Of a stretch of 64,000 nt of DNA, positions 51,993-63,930 are shown in pieces. A program made the translations under genes and the position numbers. How positions within the stretch are numbered: the stretch's first letter is position 1; every line of letters starts with the position of its first letter. The notes beneath the pieces were generated by a model. It was not told the DNA's origin, made no database searches, and saw only the letters and a program-made list of their open reading frames with translations. This DNA is from Atrina japonica (taxonomy: Eukaryota; Mollusca; Bivalvia; Pterioida; Pinnidae), in NCBI GenBank assembly GCA_030159075.1, contig BROG01001209.1, positions 1 through 64,000 of the forward strand, read 5' to 3'.

Positions 51993-52760
51993 GAACGCAG
52001 GGAACTTTAGGGACGTACGGGAATCGATTTTTCAATCACAAAATGTCAGTCTGACTTTATAATCTCAAAGCAAGATGATCTATCCAGATAAAGGTCGTCT
52101 TTCTTTCTTGACATCAAAAAATGTCGTCATCTTCATTGGTTAGGATACATATGTTATGCAATCTTAAAAATTAACTTAATGTATATTCCTGTAATGTTCT
52201 TTTTTATACATTTTTCTTTGTAGTTTTTAGGAATATATGAACGTTCAAAAAGAAGGTCATGCCACGAAGCATTTGTTATTTCAATAAATATGATGTTTAC
52301 CTAAACATTAATATAAAACTTAGTACGAAATGAAAGTTAAGAGACATTATTGCAATCGTATAAAAGATCACTTGCATCCTTTTTGAGAACTGCAGTTCAT
52401 AAAAGACTGGAAATATTTTATCGTTTCTGGAAGCCTGACATCTAGACAGTCGCAAGATTGCTAATCATATTATAAATTATTGCATTCACCTAAGAGATCG
52501 GACCCTCAATTGCATGTGAATCAGTGATATACGCAAGCTGCATTTATCTGCGTCTACTTAGTGCCGGAATCTGGTTTGTGTTACTTTTAAAGTTACACCA
52601 GATGAGGCATTGTGTTCACGAGACATGAATATGCATATATTGCCGACTGTTACTCGACATACAATTAGATATGTATCACTACACGGCACATCAAACACAA
52701 CAGCAGACGACACTGACAGTAAAATTGTCTATATCAAAATGGTACGCGGCATATTGTATG
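51990..52760. other. Spacer, no gene recognised
   Basis: The 76-residue plus frame 52610-52840 runs into the tandem repeat that follows and is not a recognisable protein. Confidence 0.35.
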
Positions 52761-52762
52761 CA

Positions 52763-53375
52763 TCTATCAATAACTTCACAAGAGGTTATTACTTCAGAAA
52801 TCTATCAATAACATCACAAGACGTTATTACTTTAGAATAGCTTTTTGTTTGTTTTAAGTCACATTTAAACAACTGTGTTATTACAATTTTTTATTTTACA
52901 TTTTTTCATTAATTTTGCATGTACTTAACATACTATGCATATTGAATTATTTTTCAAGATAAAAAAAACACCAAAAGACAAAATTTTTACATTTTTCAGA
53001 AATCTATCAATAACATCACAAGACGTTATTACTTTAGAATAGCTTTTTGTTTGTTTTAAGTCACATTTAAACAACTGTGTTATTACAATTTTTTATTTTA
53101 CATTTTTTCATTAATTTTGCATGTACTTAACATGCTATGCATATTGAATTATTTTTCAAGATAAAAAAAACACCAAAAGACAAAATTTTTACATTTTTCA
53201 GAAATCTATCAAAAACTTCACAAGACATTATTACTTCAGAATAGTAATTTGTTTTATGTCACATTTAAACAACTAGATCTATGTTATTACGAATTTTTAC
53301 TTTAGATTTTTTCTTTAATTTTTCATGTGCTTTACATGCTATTGAATTTCTTTTCAGGATAGAGAAACATTAAAA
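52763..53375. repeat. Tandem repeat, 202 bp unit
   Basis: CAGAAATCTATCAATAACAT at 52795 recurs at 52997 and 53199, a period of exactly 202 bp twice. Copies 1 and 2 are almost identical; copy 3 is diverged and truncated. The first 36 bp also repeats just upstream (52763-52796), so the array is built on a smaller repeated motif (TCTATCAATAAC, CACAAGA, GTTATTACTT). Confidence 0.9.
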
Positions 53376-53545
53376 GAGAGATTGATATAATAACATTGCA
53401 GATACACACCACATAATATGATAATATGTTTGAATAATTGTAAATGATAAAAAGGAATTTCTTGCATACTAAAACACACACACACGACTGAGTTAAAACG
53501 AGTGTATAGCCGTAAGTTAAGTTATCTTTGACACTCTCACGTATC

Positions 53546-53865
53546 TTTAAAGGCCTACAAGCTGTCCACATGAATTTTTTTTTTTTTTGTATTAACAGTT
53601 TCAAATATTCTATGTTTTATACAAATAACATGTTTTTGAAAACTCCCGGGCTGAAAAAAAAATTGTTATAATGTTGTATTTGTGGAAAGAAATCGAATAT
53701 GAAAATGGGCGAGTAAACGTTTGTATTCTTACACGGATTGCAGGAATACCAATCGTAGGCATATTTCATTCACTGTAGGTAATATATGCATGATATTTTA
53801 AAATTTTGTACGGCAATATATTTTTATCCGTTTTAAGTTTTGGTCTAATCGCAGGATATAGGTAG
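53546..53865 (+). repeat. Dispersed repeat J, copy 2
   Basis: AAAGGCCTACAAGCTGTCCA, AATGTTGTATTTGTGGAAAG, AAATCGAATATGAAAATGGG, CATATTTCATTCACTGTAGG, TAATATATGCATGATAT, TACGGCAATATATTTTTATC, TTTTGGTCTAATCGCAGGAT. Matches copy 1 in order. Confidence 0.7.
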
Positions 53866-53937
53866 TTCTTATGAAAATGACAGCCTGTATTCCCTGAATG
53901 GCAAATATAATATAGATTTCCAATTTAGTTAAATACT

Positions 53938-54075
53938 TCTTCCGGACACCTGGTCTTATCCCGTTTCGGATTCGTAATTGTTCTTCATGTTGAGACAATT
54001 TGCACATCTAATTCGTCGTGTTATAATGGACTTGAGTTTTGATTATTGATTGGTACTTCTTCAATTTTACTTCTT
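53938..54075 (-). repeat. Repeat family C, near full length
   Basis: Plus strand CTTCCGGACACCTGGTCTTA, TCCCGTTTCGGATTCGTAAT, TGTTCTTCATGTTGAGACAA, AATTCGTCGTGTTATAATGG, ACTTGAGTTTTGATTATTGA, TTGGTACTTCTTCAATTTTA. Confidence 0.7.
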
Positions 54076-54079
54076 GCTT

Positions 54080-54475
54080 TGTCGATGACACCTTACAAAA
54101 AATATCACAAACACCTTTATTTATAATTCAACAATGTTTGAAATTGCTTTGAGCGCGATTATAACAATGAGTCTTGAAAACAATTTTAATATTATTTCAA
54201 AAGAATGGGATTTTTTCTCGTTGAGGGATGTAAGTTTTCTATTAGTGCATCAAGTATTTTAAATGTTTTTACTTTTATTATGTTTTAAAGAAATTAATAA
54301 AACATTTATCTCTTTTATTTTCATGAACAATACGCAATATATTGGTCACATGTTAAATAAGAGAAAATGAACATAAACATGATGTTTTCAAATGTTCAAG
54401 TTTTACATGTTGTACCTGGTAAAAAAACATTTAGTCGACATCAGTCGACATTTTAGAGAAAAAACACATTGTATA
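54080..54475. other. Spacer, no gene recognised
   Basis: AT-rich. Nothing recognised. Confidence 0.4.
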
Positions 54476-54479
54476 CTGT

Positions 54480-54700
54480 ATAAGTGGAAATTTCAGCGAG
54501 ACGCAAATTTAGAGGTTTTGTCCTGAAAATATGGTATATAAAGTTAGCGTGAAGTACTTTAAGCGATTATATGATATTAAAAAATAACTCTTTACCTACG
54601 ACGTGGAAAGTATTGTTAGCGATATTCAATTTTAGCGATCTCAACAAACTCGCTAATAATGCAAAAGTTGAATCCTCGCTAAAATTTCTGCTTTATTTAA
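54480..54700. mobile_element. Foldback-like element H, copy 2
   Basis: TATACTGTATAAGTGGAAAT with TTTCAGCGAGACGC at the left, and CCTCGCTAAAATTTC at the right, plus internal TTTTAGCGATC and GTTAGCGATATTC. GCGA/TCGC pairs recur. Weaker evidence than for the other foldback families. Confidence 0.4.
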
Positions 54701-54849
54701 AAATCTTATTTGGTATCAATGCTGAACTGGGAAATATATAAATAATAAATATATACGTGAATTTACTGCAAACGATTTTTAATATCATATTGATTTCGTT
54801 TTACACCACACAGCATTCTTTCCAGATATACGATGTCGGCTAGTTTTAC

Positions 54850-55035
54850 TGGTATAGGATATACCCGGGCTAAAATATACCCGAGACAAGTTCAATAGCC
54901 TTCCCCGAGTAAACTGGCAAATTTATGCATAAAATTGACTTTGGTTCCAGCAAGGTTCGAACCGGAAGTGACGAAAGGAGAGAGACGCCATGGATTAGCG
55001 TGTGATGCCCCAACCACTCACTTACGGATGCCCCC
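54850..55035 (-). mobile_element. SINE I with tRNA-like head
   Basis: Minus strand from about 55030: GTAAGTGAGTGGTTGGGGCA (box A-like), then TCCGGTTCGAACCTTGC (intact box B, at a longer than usual distance), then the body GGAACCAAAGTCAATTTTAT, AATTTGCCAGTTTACTCGGG and GTCTCGGGTATATTTTAGCC. Body fragments also occur at 26890 and 38311. Confidence 0.6.
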
Positions 55036-55165
55036 CGCAAACAATTATGATAAATATTATATTACATAATATCAAATTATAGTTTTGTAATAAAAAAAAA
55101 AAAATGTAGAAGTACTACAGTTTGTCTGGAAGATGTGCAATTGCAAACATATCCAGTAATACATT

Positions 55166-55520
55166 AAAGGGGCGTTAGCTGTGTTTACCAAAAATATTTC
55201 GATTGTTTCTACTTTTACTAGTTTTACTTGACGTACAATAACAAATAAGAGCTATACACAGGCATAAAAACTTATATTCCTATACATTTTGTGAAAATAA
55301 GGTCAGGTCCAGTGTGGCATGCATATACAAGTAGTAAGGTTGAGTTAATCAATTGCAAAGGAATAATTACCAAACTGGGTTTCTCAAGCAATTTTCACAA
55401 AATATATAGGAATTTAAGAATTTTTATGCATGACCGGTGTATATCTCATTTTGTTATTGCTTATCAATCTTGGTAGTAAAAAGGAAAAAAATATATAAAA
55501 AAGAAAAGCTAATGCCCTTT
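55166..55520 (+). mobile_element. MITE family A, full length with TTAA flanks
   Basis: TTAAAGGGGCGTTAGCTGTG at the left, AAAAGCTAATGCCCTTTTAA at the right, so TTAA directly flanks AGGGGC/GCCCTT ends. Interior AATAAGGTCAGGTCCAGTGT, GGCATGCATATACAAGTAGT, GGTTTCTCAAGCAATTTTCA, CAAAATATATAGGAATTTAA. The best-preserved reference copy in the window. Confidence 0.8.
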
Positions 55521-55524
55521 TAAG

Positions 55525-56555
55525 TACATAGCAAAAAATAAATACTATTGTGAACGTACTGACTCCTCGGTCGAGAAGTTTAATTTTAATGACGTCATAT
55601 GACACCAATTACTACCCTATATGTTTGTAATGATGCAAGTGTAAACAGAAATCCTGTCTATAGTTTTTTTAAGATGGTCATAATTATGATATACGTAATT
55701 ACAAAACAAAATAACAATTCAAACGACGATTGTCGTGTTTTTCCCATCACTTATGTATGCTGTTTATTTTACATTTTCTGTTTGCATGTTTTACTATTAA
55801 GCGATAATTTTCCATCTATCCTTCAAATAAGATAAAACCATCTGTTGCTTCGTTTAGATCATTGTGTGTGAGTGTGTCAGAGTCAGAATGGACAAATGTT
55901 GATTTAGAGTCTTAATCTACGACACGATCATGACCTAATAGATTTTAGTTTGTCCGGCATTTATTTATTTTAGACGAAGGATCTTTGAAGTAATGCAGTT
56001 TGTCCATTAACGCATTCTATTTTATGCATGTAAATGTTCTGCCTTCGTTTTTGCAGGTGCGCCCCGATAAGAGGGGGAACGGACATTCTGTTGTCAATCT
56101 TTCGACATACCGCCAATCAAGTACCCATAACTTACTCCCAAGATAAATAGATTATTTCATTTTTATTGTCGAGTGTTACATTTGGTTCAGGGTCGTCGCA
56201 CTGGAGATTTATGGAAGACGAAACCGTCATTAAGTTGTGATATCCGTTTTATATCAAGTCCATACACATAATTTTTCAATGTCAAAAGTAGATTTGAGTT
56301 TAAAATGGTATAATACATGTACGTAGCATAGGGTTTGGTAGTATTGATATCAATTTAACGCCAATTGATACTCATGTCATACGATTTCAATACACATAAT
56401 TCCAATTATTCAGGTTTTTATCCGTGGATTTTTACGATGAAACTAACATGATGTCATTCATTGCTATACTATTTACTTTGTTCTGTATATTTATTTATCT
56501 TTTGTATCAACTATTATAATTATTTATATATTGCTATTACATGTATTATCACATT
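55525..56555. other. Spacer, no gene recognised
   Basis: About 1 kb of AT-rich DNA, with only short frames of no recognisable type. Confidence 0.4.
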
Positions 56556-56559
56556 CTAT

Positions 56560-56705
56560 TATTATAATTATTATTATTATTATTATTATTTGTATTATCA
56601 TTATTTGTATTATTATTATTAATTTACTTTTATTATAAATATTATTATTATTATTATAATTATTATTATTATTATCATCATTTTATTATTATTATTATAA
56701 TTTTT
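56560..56705. repeat. ATT trinucleotide array
   Basis: ATT runs interrupted by GTATT and ATC variants. Confidence 0.92.
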
Positions 56706-56894
56706 ATATATTTTTTTATTTAAATATGATATCGTTGATTATTCATTTACAAAATATATATAATTTATGATAATCTTTGCCCTTTAATGTTGCATATTCT
56801 AATTAACTCAAGATAAAAAAGTTAATATAAATTAACATAAATTATAAGTCACATGTCCCTTGTCATTTATTGTATTAATACAATAACATTCAGC

Positions 56895-56975
56895 CATTGC
56901 ATTGTCCAATATTCACTAGATGTGTATACTGTCCCCGGGACATTCTGAAGATTAACCCTTTGGTATCTGTTGTTT
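56895..56975 (-). repeat. Repeat family B fragment
   Basis: CATTGTCCAATATTCACTAG, ATGTGTATACTGTCCCCGGG, ACATTCTGAAGATTAACCCT, TTGGTATCTG. It lacks the core. Confidence 0.55.
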
Positions 56976-57009
56976 GTAAAACGTATGTTTTTATGACAAA
57001 AGAATATGT

Positions 57010-57095
57010 TTTAAATATTATAAACATAATACCAAAGTTATAATGCTCAAGACAATCATTTCTGTCAATGGACTTCGTTAGTTGAGCTCCAACTG
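57010..57095 (+). repeat. Repeat family D fragment
   Basis: AACATAATACCAAAGTTATA, ATGCTCAAGACAATCATTTC, TTAGTTGAGCTCCAACTGAT. Confidence 0.55.
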
Positions 57096-57149
57096 ATGGT
57101 CTAAAGACTTTTGAATATTTCAATCGCTCATTTTCTCGCCTGCCATTCA

Positions 57150-59155
57150 ATTTTTTTTTTTTTTTTTTTGTAAACCTGTTACAATCACTGACTATAAAAA
57201 GTCAATATCACGATTTATCAACCTGGAAAAAAAATAACATCAACCTAGCCGAAAGGCGAGGTGAATATATATATTTTGGAGGGTCGATAAATTCTGATAG
57301 CGACCTTTGTTTCGAATGCATAACATGTATATTATCTAAGCATAGAGCTGCTCTGTAAACGTTAACAGTCATTCATAAGAAGCCGAAATTCAGATTGCAC
57401 ATTGACGGATCTGCATATAGTTATTTGGTGTAGATTATGAAGACTTACGAGAACATATGATTATGTTACACAATGTTGTTATTTTGTTTGGCATTATGTA
57501 AATAAATAAATTGACATCACGTTGCACAGTGTTTGTCTGGGAGCTATCTATTGATGGGAATGTGGGCCTAATGAATATTAGCATCGACACGATGAGTTAC
57601 ACATTAAGCAATTCACCGCGTCACTCTTCACAGCTTGCAGTAGTCATTTTTCAAATTTGTTCTAATCTTTGCCGTCATGAATTTTATAGCTTACAAATCC
57701 GGAAGATGTGAATGTTCCACATTGTGCAATACTAGATAATGTGTATTCTATAATTCTGTTCCCAGGTGCCCTTCATATGTGAAAATTTCTAATGTTTTTT
57801 TTTTCTTTTATCGGACTCATAAATACACAAATACATTATCGGGAATAATTGCAACTGTTTGTGAATTCGATGGATTTTAAAAATTGAATTGTTAATATGA
57901 TGTTCTATACCAAGAATGAAGATATCGTCAAAATTTGTTAACAACATTAATGTAAATTTCCCTTAATGGATACGGTGTGGTAGAATTCTCTAACATTAAA
58001 AAAGTAAAAAAAAACCTTCCTATCTTATAGAAATTTATAATTACGATTGACTCTAACAATTTGGAACAAACTGATGCTAATCATTACTCACTGAAACGAT
58101 AATAATAAACTAGCAAAATCAATTAATGTTCTGAACACAGTCGGATGGCGAAACAAATGACTTAATTCAGTGGATCTTTGGCGCAGCTGACACAAACAAT
58201 TAATAATATTGTAAAATTATCTTTTTCCCGTAAAACTACAGCATAAAATCTGACAAAAATTCCATTCTAGAAATAGATTAACATTTTAATACATGTACTT
58301 TGGTGTATAAATGTCGATATGTCGGACTCGAGATGCTCATGTTATCGCGACTCTTGTGTGGGGTCTCCAAGTGGCAAATGACGAATCCGAACGCTACGCG
58401 GTTACACCTTCCTTTCTACTGATATAAACACAAATGTATGTCATGAAACTCGACTACAGCTATCATCGATATATTACACATAGGTAAAAAGAGCAATTTT
58501 ATTAAGATAAGAATAAGAAGTACGATAATTGTAATCAGGAAAATGGCCGTCAGTGCTCCCCTGTAAAGTTTCAATATTCTAGCATGCGTCACGCTCAGTG
58601 AGAAAAAGTATCTAACTCTAATAGATTTACATTATTGCTATTGTCAGCTGTGTTTGATAATAGCCTTGGCACTTTCCTTTTATCTACAATACGAGTAACT
58701 GGTGACCAGGACTTTTCTAATACACATTTAGAGTCGCCAAAAAGTTTAGCAAGTTGATCTGAAATCGCTATCATGACAGTTTGTATTTACGGAGTAGCAT
58801 TTTGATATAACATTCATTTTGTATAATTCTGCAATTGTTTCATATTCATACTGTTCTATTTCTTACAGTCCTAGTATAGTAATTTAAATTAATTATTTAT
58901 TAATCTATACCGGTATCTTTATCAATATTTCCATCTGTTATTTATCTGTCTATTTATCTTATTTGCTTATTGTTTATTTATTGACTTTCTCGCTGACATA
59001 GGAAAACAATATCCGTTTCAGCAAACAATTTAGTATATAATTAGTCCAATCAAAACTATATCCAAATAGAAAAAAATATATTTGGTAATTGATGGACAAT
59101 ACCATTACAAATCGTTATTATATCTTAATATATCTGATATTGGTTTTTTTATAAT
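57150..59155. other. Long spacer, no gene recognised
   Basis: About 2 kb of AT-rich DNA after a T run (57150-57168). No recognised family, exon or RNA. Confidence 0.45.
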
Positions 59156-59159
59156 ATTA

Positions 59160-59275
59160 TTATCAAATAAAATTATTGAATAATAATAATAACCATCATC
59201 ATCATCATGAAAATAACGATGAGAAAAAGTAGAAAGAAGATTATGATAATAATGAATGGTAATGATAAATGAGAA
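59160..59275. repeat. Low-complexity ATA/ATC tract
   Basis: AATAATAATAACCATCATCA and GATAATAATGAATGGTAATG. Simple, decayed trinucleotide sequence. Confidence 0.7.
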
Positions 59276-59460
59276 ACAACTATATCTTTTGTAAAGAAAA
59301 AATTCGTTGTATTTTTATTTTTACGCGAATAATACTTCCTACTTCTGATAAGGAGGGTACAGTATTGCATTACAATAAACACTTCCCTCTTGAAAGTGGA
59401 CTGTCGTTTAGCCAATAAATTGCTGGATTGTATCAACAACTGGTTTGTCTCTCAGAAGAA

Positions 59461-59695
59461 CAATAAAAATTATAATGATAAATCGTATTAATAAGAATTT
59501 TAGATGAAAAAATAAATGAATTAGTGAATTTATATATGTGTATATGATAGATGAATAATAAAAATAATAATGATAATTGTACTGATAAGAATTTTTGAAG
59601 AATTAATAAATGAATGATTTCATTTATCTATGTATTTGATAGATAAATAATAATATCAAAAATGATTGAAGTATTTATAAGAATTGCAAAGAGAA
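59461..59695. repeat. Degenerate tandem repeat of about 93 bp
   Basis: CAATAAAAATTATAATGATA, TTAATAAGAATTTTAGATGA, AAATAAATGAAT, GATAGATGAATAAT recur from about 59555 and partly from 59646 in the same order. Two and a half copies. Confidence 0.6.
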
Positions 59696-59714
59696 TATAA
59701 TAAGAATAAGAAAT

Positions 59715-59747
59715 TCAATTATCATCATTATCATCAGCTTCATCATC

Positions 59748-59779
<32 letters not shown>

Positions 59780-59850
59780 TTTTATCATAATTTTAACTAT
59801 TATTATTATTATCATATTTCATTTTCATTATTATCACCATCCTCATCATC
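59715..59850. repeat. CAT/CAC trinucleotide array
   Basis: ATCATCATTATCATCAGCTT to CATCATCATTTTTATC. The His-rich frame here (59684-59911) is a repeat translation. Confidence 0.9.
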
Positions 59851-60119
59851 AAAACTTACATCATTATACTCATCATTTATAATGAAGATTATCTTCGAGA
59901 TACACAAGTAGAAAGAAATGAAAGTGGAGAGAGTAAAAACAGACATCTCCGAAATCTGATTCAACAACAAATGCATCAAGATTTATTTAGCCATGTTGAA
60001 TATTAAAGTCAATTGTGGTCAAAACCGAATGAAATTCGATATAGTTACCTGAAATAAGCAACTCTCTGTTTCGTACTTCTAAATACTAAATTAAAGATAG
60101 ATAAATAAAAGAATGAAAA

Positions 60120-60247
60120 GGTAAATAAATAAATAAATAAATAGATAAATAAATAAATAAATAAACAAATAAATAAATAAATACAAATTTTATTATTATT
60201 AGTAGTAGTTGTTGTTGTACTAATGGTAGAAGTATAGTAGAATAATC

Positions 60248-60280
<33 letters not shown>

Positions 60281-60320
60281 ACTAGCAGTAGTAGCATCAT
60301 CAGCAGCAGACGTAGTAGTA
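60120..60320. repeat. AAAT tetranucleotide then TAG/GTT/CAG triplets
   Basis: (AAAT)n at 60120-60185, then AGTAGTAGTTGTTGTTG, a GTT run (60250-60267) and CAGTAGTAGCATCATCAGCA. Confidence 0.9.
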
Positions 60321-60345
60321 GTGTTCTATACGAGATTTTTTTAAG

Positions 60346-60437
60346 AATTTAAAAATGAGACAATTTCTCAGATTAAAATAAGTAAATATCATTTGATTTA
60401 CTTGTTTTAATCTGAGAAATTGACTCATTTTTAAATT
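60346..60437. repeat. Near-perfect 42 bp palindrome with 8 bp loop
   Basis: Arms 60346-60387 and 60396-60437 match in inverse order at 40 of 42 positions. As RNA, one of the two mismatches would be a U-G pair. The loop is ATCATTTG. Arms contain TTTCTCAGATTAAAA. No target-site duplication or other copies are seen in the window. Confidence 0.85.
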
Positions 60438-60444
60438 TATTTGC

Positions 60445-61490
60445 TGTCGTTGTTGCCACCGTTGTAATTGTCCTATTTCTATTTACATTTTCATTTACAT
60501 GTTTTTCTGATTATATTCCCCAGACGAGATTTCAACAAACTTTATGTCAAAATATCAGTATTTTCCAAATAAAAGGTGTCGTCTTTTCCTCTTAAACCTT
60601 ATATCCTTTCGCACTTTGAAATGTTATTTTGTTAAACTTTTATCTAATGTCATATTTCATGGACCCCTTGTGACTCTAAATGTCACGTGTCAGCTAAAAG
60701 AATAGAGGATTAAGCAGATGGCAAGCCACAGGCAACAACGAAGACCACCCTGTAGGGAGGAATTAGTATAAGAGTTATCTTCTCCTGATGCTAACAACAT
60801 TTTATAGTTTGCATTTTGAATGTCACAATTTTTATAAGGAGTAAATATTGTTGTCCTTGACTTCCGTTTAGAAATTGTTTTTAAACATTTTATAACTTTT
60901 ACTTGTGGTAACTCTGTTTTGTTAACCGAATTTGTAGATCTAATTTCAACTTTGTCTCAGTAACTCTTCCACTGCAGAAAAATTGTATAACAAAATTTTA
61001 TTTACTCACGTGCAATTGGAATAAGCGTCAAGATGATACAAAAAAAAATTTGAAAACGAACGAATGTGATATTTATTTTGCATGATGTTTCAGGGAGTAA
61101 AATATAACGTCAAAGTTGGATTCTTTCAATCTTTAGCTGTGAAATTTGTGCAAAAAGGCGGCATTTGATCGCACGTGACATTTGGCGCCAATACGACATT
61201 ACAGTGTTTCTACATATTATAAGACGTAAAATGATAACTTTCCTTATAAATTTGAATTTAAAAAGTTTCTATAAATATTATTGCATTCAAAATCAACAAA
61301 GTACAAGCTGCATTGTACTTCTTTTAATCAATTTTGATATCTTGAATAATAAATATATTATAAAGAAGGGGTTATTGTTTGTCTTTTCGCCATGATCTCG
61401 CCCATACCCAAATGTAGCAACCGAGTAAATACATCTTGCTTATTCGTACAAAGTTTAATAGATTCCCAAGCTTAATAAAAACTCTTTTTT
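60445..61490. other. Spacer, no gene recognised
   Basis: AT-rich. Nothing recognised. The frame at 61165-61395 is AT-driven. Confidence 0.4.
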
Positions 61491-61496
61491 TCTGAT

Positions 61497-61602
61497 AAAA
61501 TCCGAAAATGAGACATTTACTTGTTTTTTACATATCACAATATATTTGTAAAATCCGAAAATGAGACATTTACTTGTTTTTTACATATCACAATATATTT
61601 TG
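61497..61602. repeat. Tandem duplication, 53 bp unit
   Basis: AAAATCCGAAAATGAGACAT with TTACTTGTTTTTTACATATC and ACAATATATTT occurs at 61497 and again at 61550, essentially identical. Confidence 0.92.
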
Positions 61603-61604
61603 TG

Positions 61605-62525
61605 CGGCCATCTTTATCAGAAGTCAGCAGTAATGTCGTAAATTAAAGAAGCGATTTATTGTTTGTTACGGAAAAAAAGTTTATCATCCGCGCCTTCTAC
61701 ACCTGGGGACCTTTGTTTCACCTTATGAAAATGGATAGGCCACAAATATTCCAACCATTTCCGTCGCCTTTGGTGAGCGATATCAAATATAAAAGAAAGC
61801 ATTAGATACCAGATATTTAATGCGCTCTGAAACGTTATTCTCACGACAAACGATATTGCAACAAAGTGCCTCTTCTCTTATTTTCAAAATATGATTCCCA
61901 CATCCAATGTTCAAAGGGATGTTAATTGCCATTTATTTATACTAAACTACATAAGAAAGCAGTGGAGATCACAGCGTAAGCATCGTATCTAATCGCATTT
62001 TTATCACTGAGCTGTACAATTACATAAGCGGCCAGCCGGTCAAGCTCGGGGCACTTCTCTCCGAGTCTAAACAAACAAACAAATCCCTCCGCGCTGTAAC
62101 AGGGAGACTGATACGGCTGAAGAAATACATTTTATATCGATCTGAATTTCAAAGATGGTAAACGTGATATTCCCAGGGGTTGGGAAGAATGAAAACTTGT
62201 CTTTGATTCTATGTGGCGTGTGAGCTATACTTTATCATTCGCTGATGGATAACAAACACAATGTTTTTGTTTGAACTCGTAAACGAATGATGGACTAAGA
62301 TTTCCTTCCCTTTCACCGAAAATTGTAAAATTGTATTGATTCCCTTTTCTAGTTTCAGGTTTCCAGAATAGTTCTTCTATTACATGTAGGTGTGTGACGC
62401 GCGTGATATCTATGATATATATTGATAGGCCTATCTATGATCTACAATTATGTGACATTAGGACATATTCGATGTGAAGTAAAGTGGCGTAAGGGCGTTA
62501 TGCGTCACACCGAGCGAACAATAGT
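61605..62525. other. Spacer, no gene recognised
   Basis: Less AT-rich around 62030-62130 (CCGGTCAAGCTCGGGGCACT). The minus frame at 61656-61844 has no recognisable motif. Confidence 0.35.
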
Positions 62526-62529
62526 AATC

Positions 62530-63930
62530 TATGCTGTTCAGTGACGTAACAGAGAACGTGTCTGTAAGTGACATTACAAAGTGATCAACAAGAATTTGTG
62601 ATACGGAGAAGTTACAAAAGAACGTGTCTATCAGTGACGTCACAAGTGACCAATCAGAATCTAACATATACGGAGACATTACACTAGAACGTTTCTGAAT
62701 GGCGTAACAAAGTGACAAATAAGAATTTATGATATACGGAGACGTTACACAAGAACGTGTCTGAATGACGTCACAAAGTGACCAATAAGAATCTGTGATA
62801 TACGGAGATGTTACACGAGAACGTGTCTGTAAGTGACGTGACAAAGTGACCAATAAGAAGCTGTGATATACGGAGACGTTACACAAGAACGTGTCTGAAT
62901 GACGTTAGAAAGTGACCAATAAGAATCTGTGATATACGGAGACGTTACACGAGAACGTGTCTGAATGACGTTAGAAAGTGACCAATAAGAACCTGTGATA
63001 TACGGAGATGTTACACGAGAACGTGTCTGTAAGTGACGTGACAAAGTGACCAATAAGAATATGATATACGCTGACGTTACACGAGAACGTGTCTGAATGA
63101 CGTTAGAAAGTGACCAATAAGAAGCTGTGATATACAGAGACGTTACACAAGAACGTGTCTGAATGACGTTAGAAAGTGACCAATAAGAATCTGTGATATA
63201 CGGAGACGTTACACGAGAACGTGTCTGAATTACGTTAGAAAGTAACCAATAAGAACCTGTGATATACGGAGATGTTACACGAGAACGTGTCTGTAAGTGA
63301 CGTGACAAAGTGACCAATAAGAATATGATATACGCTGACGTTACACGAGAACGTGTCTGAATGACGTTAGAAAGTGACCAATAAGAAGCTGTGATATACA
63401 GAGACGTTACACAAGAACGTGTCTGAATGACGTTAGAAAGTGACCAATAAGAATCTGTGATATACAGAGACGTTACACGAGAACGTGTCTGAATGACGTT
63501 AGAAAGTGACCAATAAGAATCTGTGATATACAGAGACGTTACACGAGAACGTGTCTGAATGACGTTAGAAAGTGAACAACAAGAACCTGTGATAAACGGA
63601 GATTTTACTAGAGAATGTTTCAGTAAGTGACGTTACAAAGTGACCAATAACAATATGATATATTTTACGGAGATGTTACACGAGAACGTTTGTCAGTGAC
63701 GTTACAACGTGACTAATTAGAATATAATTATGACAAACGAAAACGTGACACAAGTGAGCGTCGATAAGAGACGTTACAAAACGACCAATAATGTGACTTG
63801 TCTATGATATTCAGAGACATTACACGAAAACATGTCTCAGAGACGTGACACGAGGACGTGTCTGTTACAAAAAAGACCAAAAATAAAATAATTATGATAT
63901 TCAAAGACATGACACGAAGACATGTCAATT
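62530..63930. repeat. 66 bp satellite array with 264 bp higher-order period
   Basis: Unit like GACGTTACACGAGAACGTGT, CTGAATGACGTTAGAAAGTG, ACCAATAAGAATCTGTGATA, TACGGA. The variant ATGATATACGCTGACG occurs at 63061 and 63325, 264 bp apart, that is four units. Units at both edges are more diverged. Each unit holds TGACGT-type, CCAAT and ACACGAGAACGTGT motifs. Because 66 is divisible by three, long minus frames of 22-residue repeats run through it (62458-62886, 63317-62811). Confidence 0.92.

Noticed and set aside
59684..59911. Histidine-rich frame
   Set aside because: Translation of a CAT/CAC repeat.
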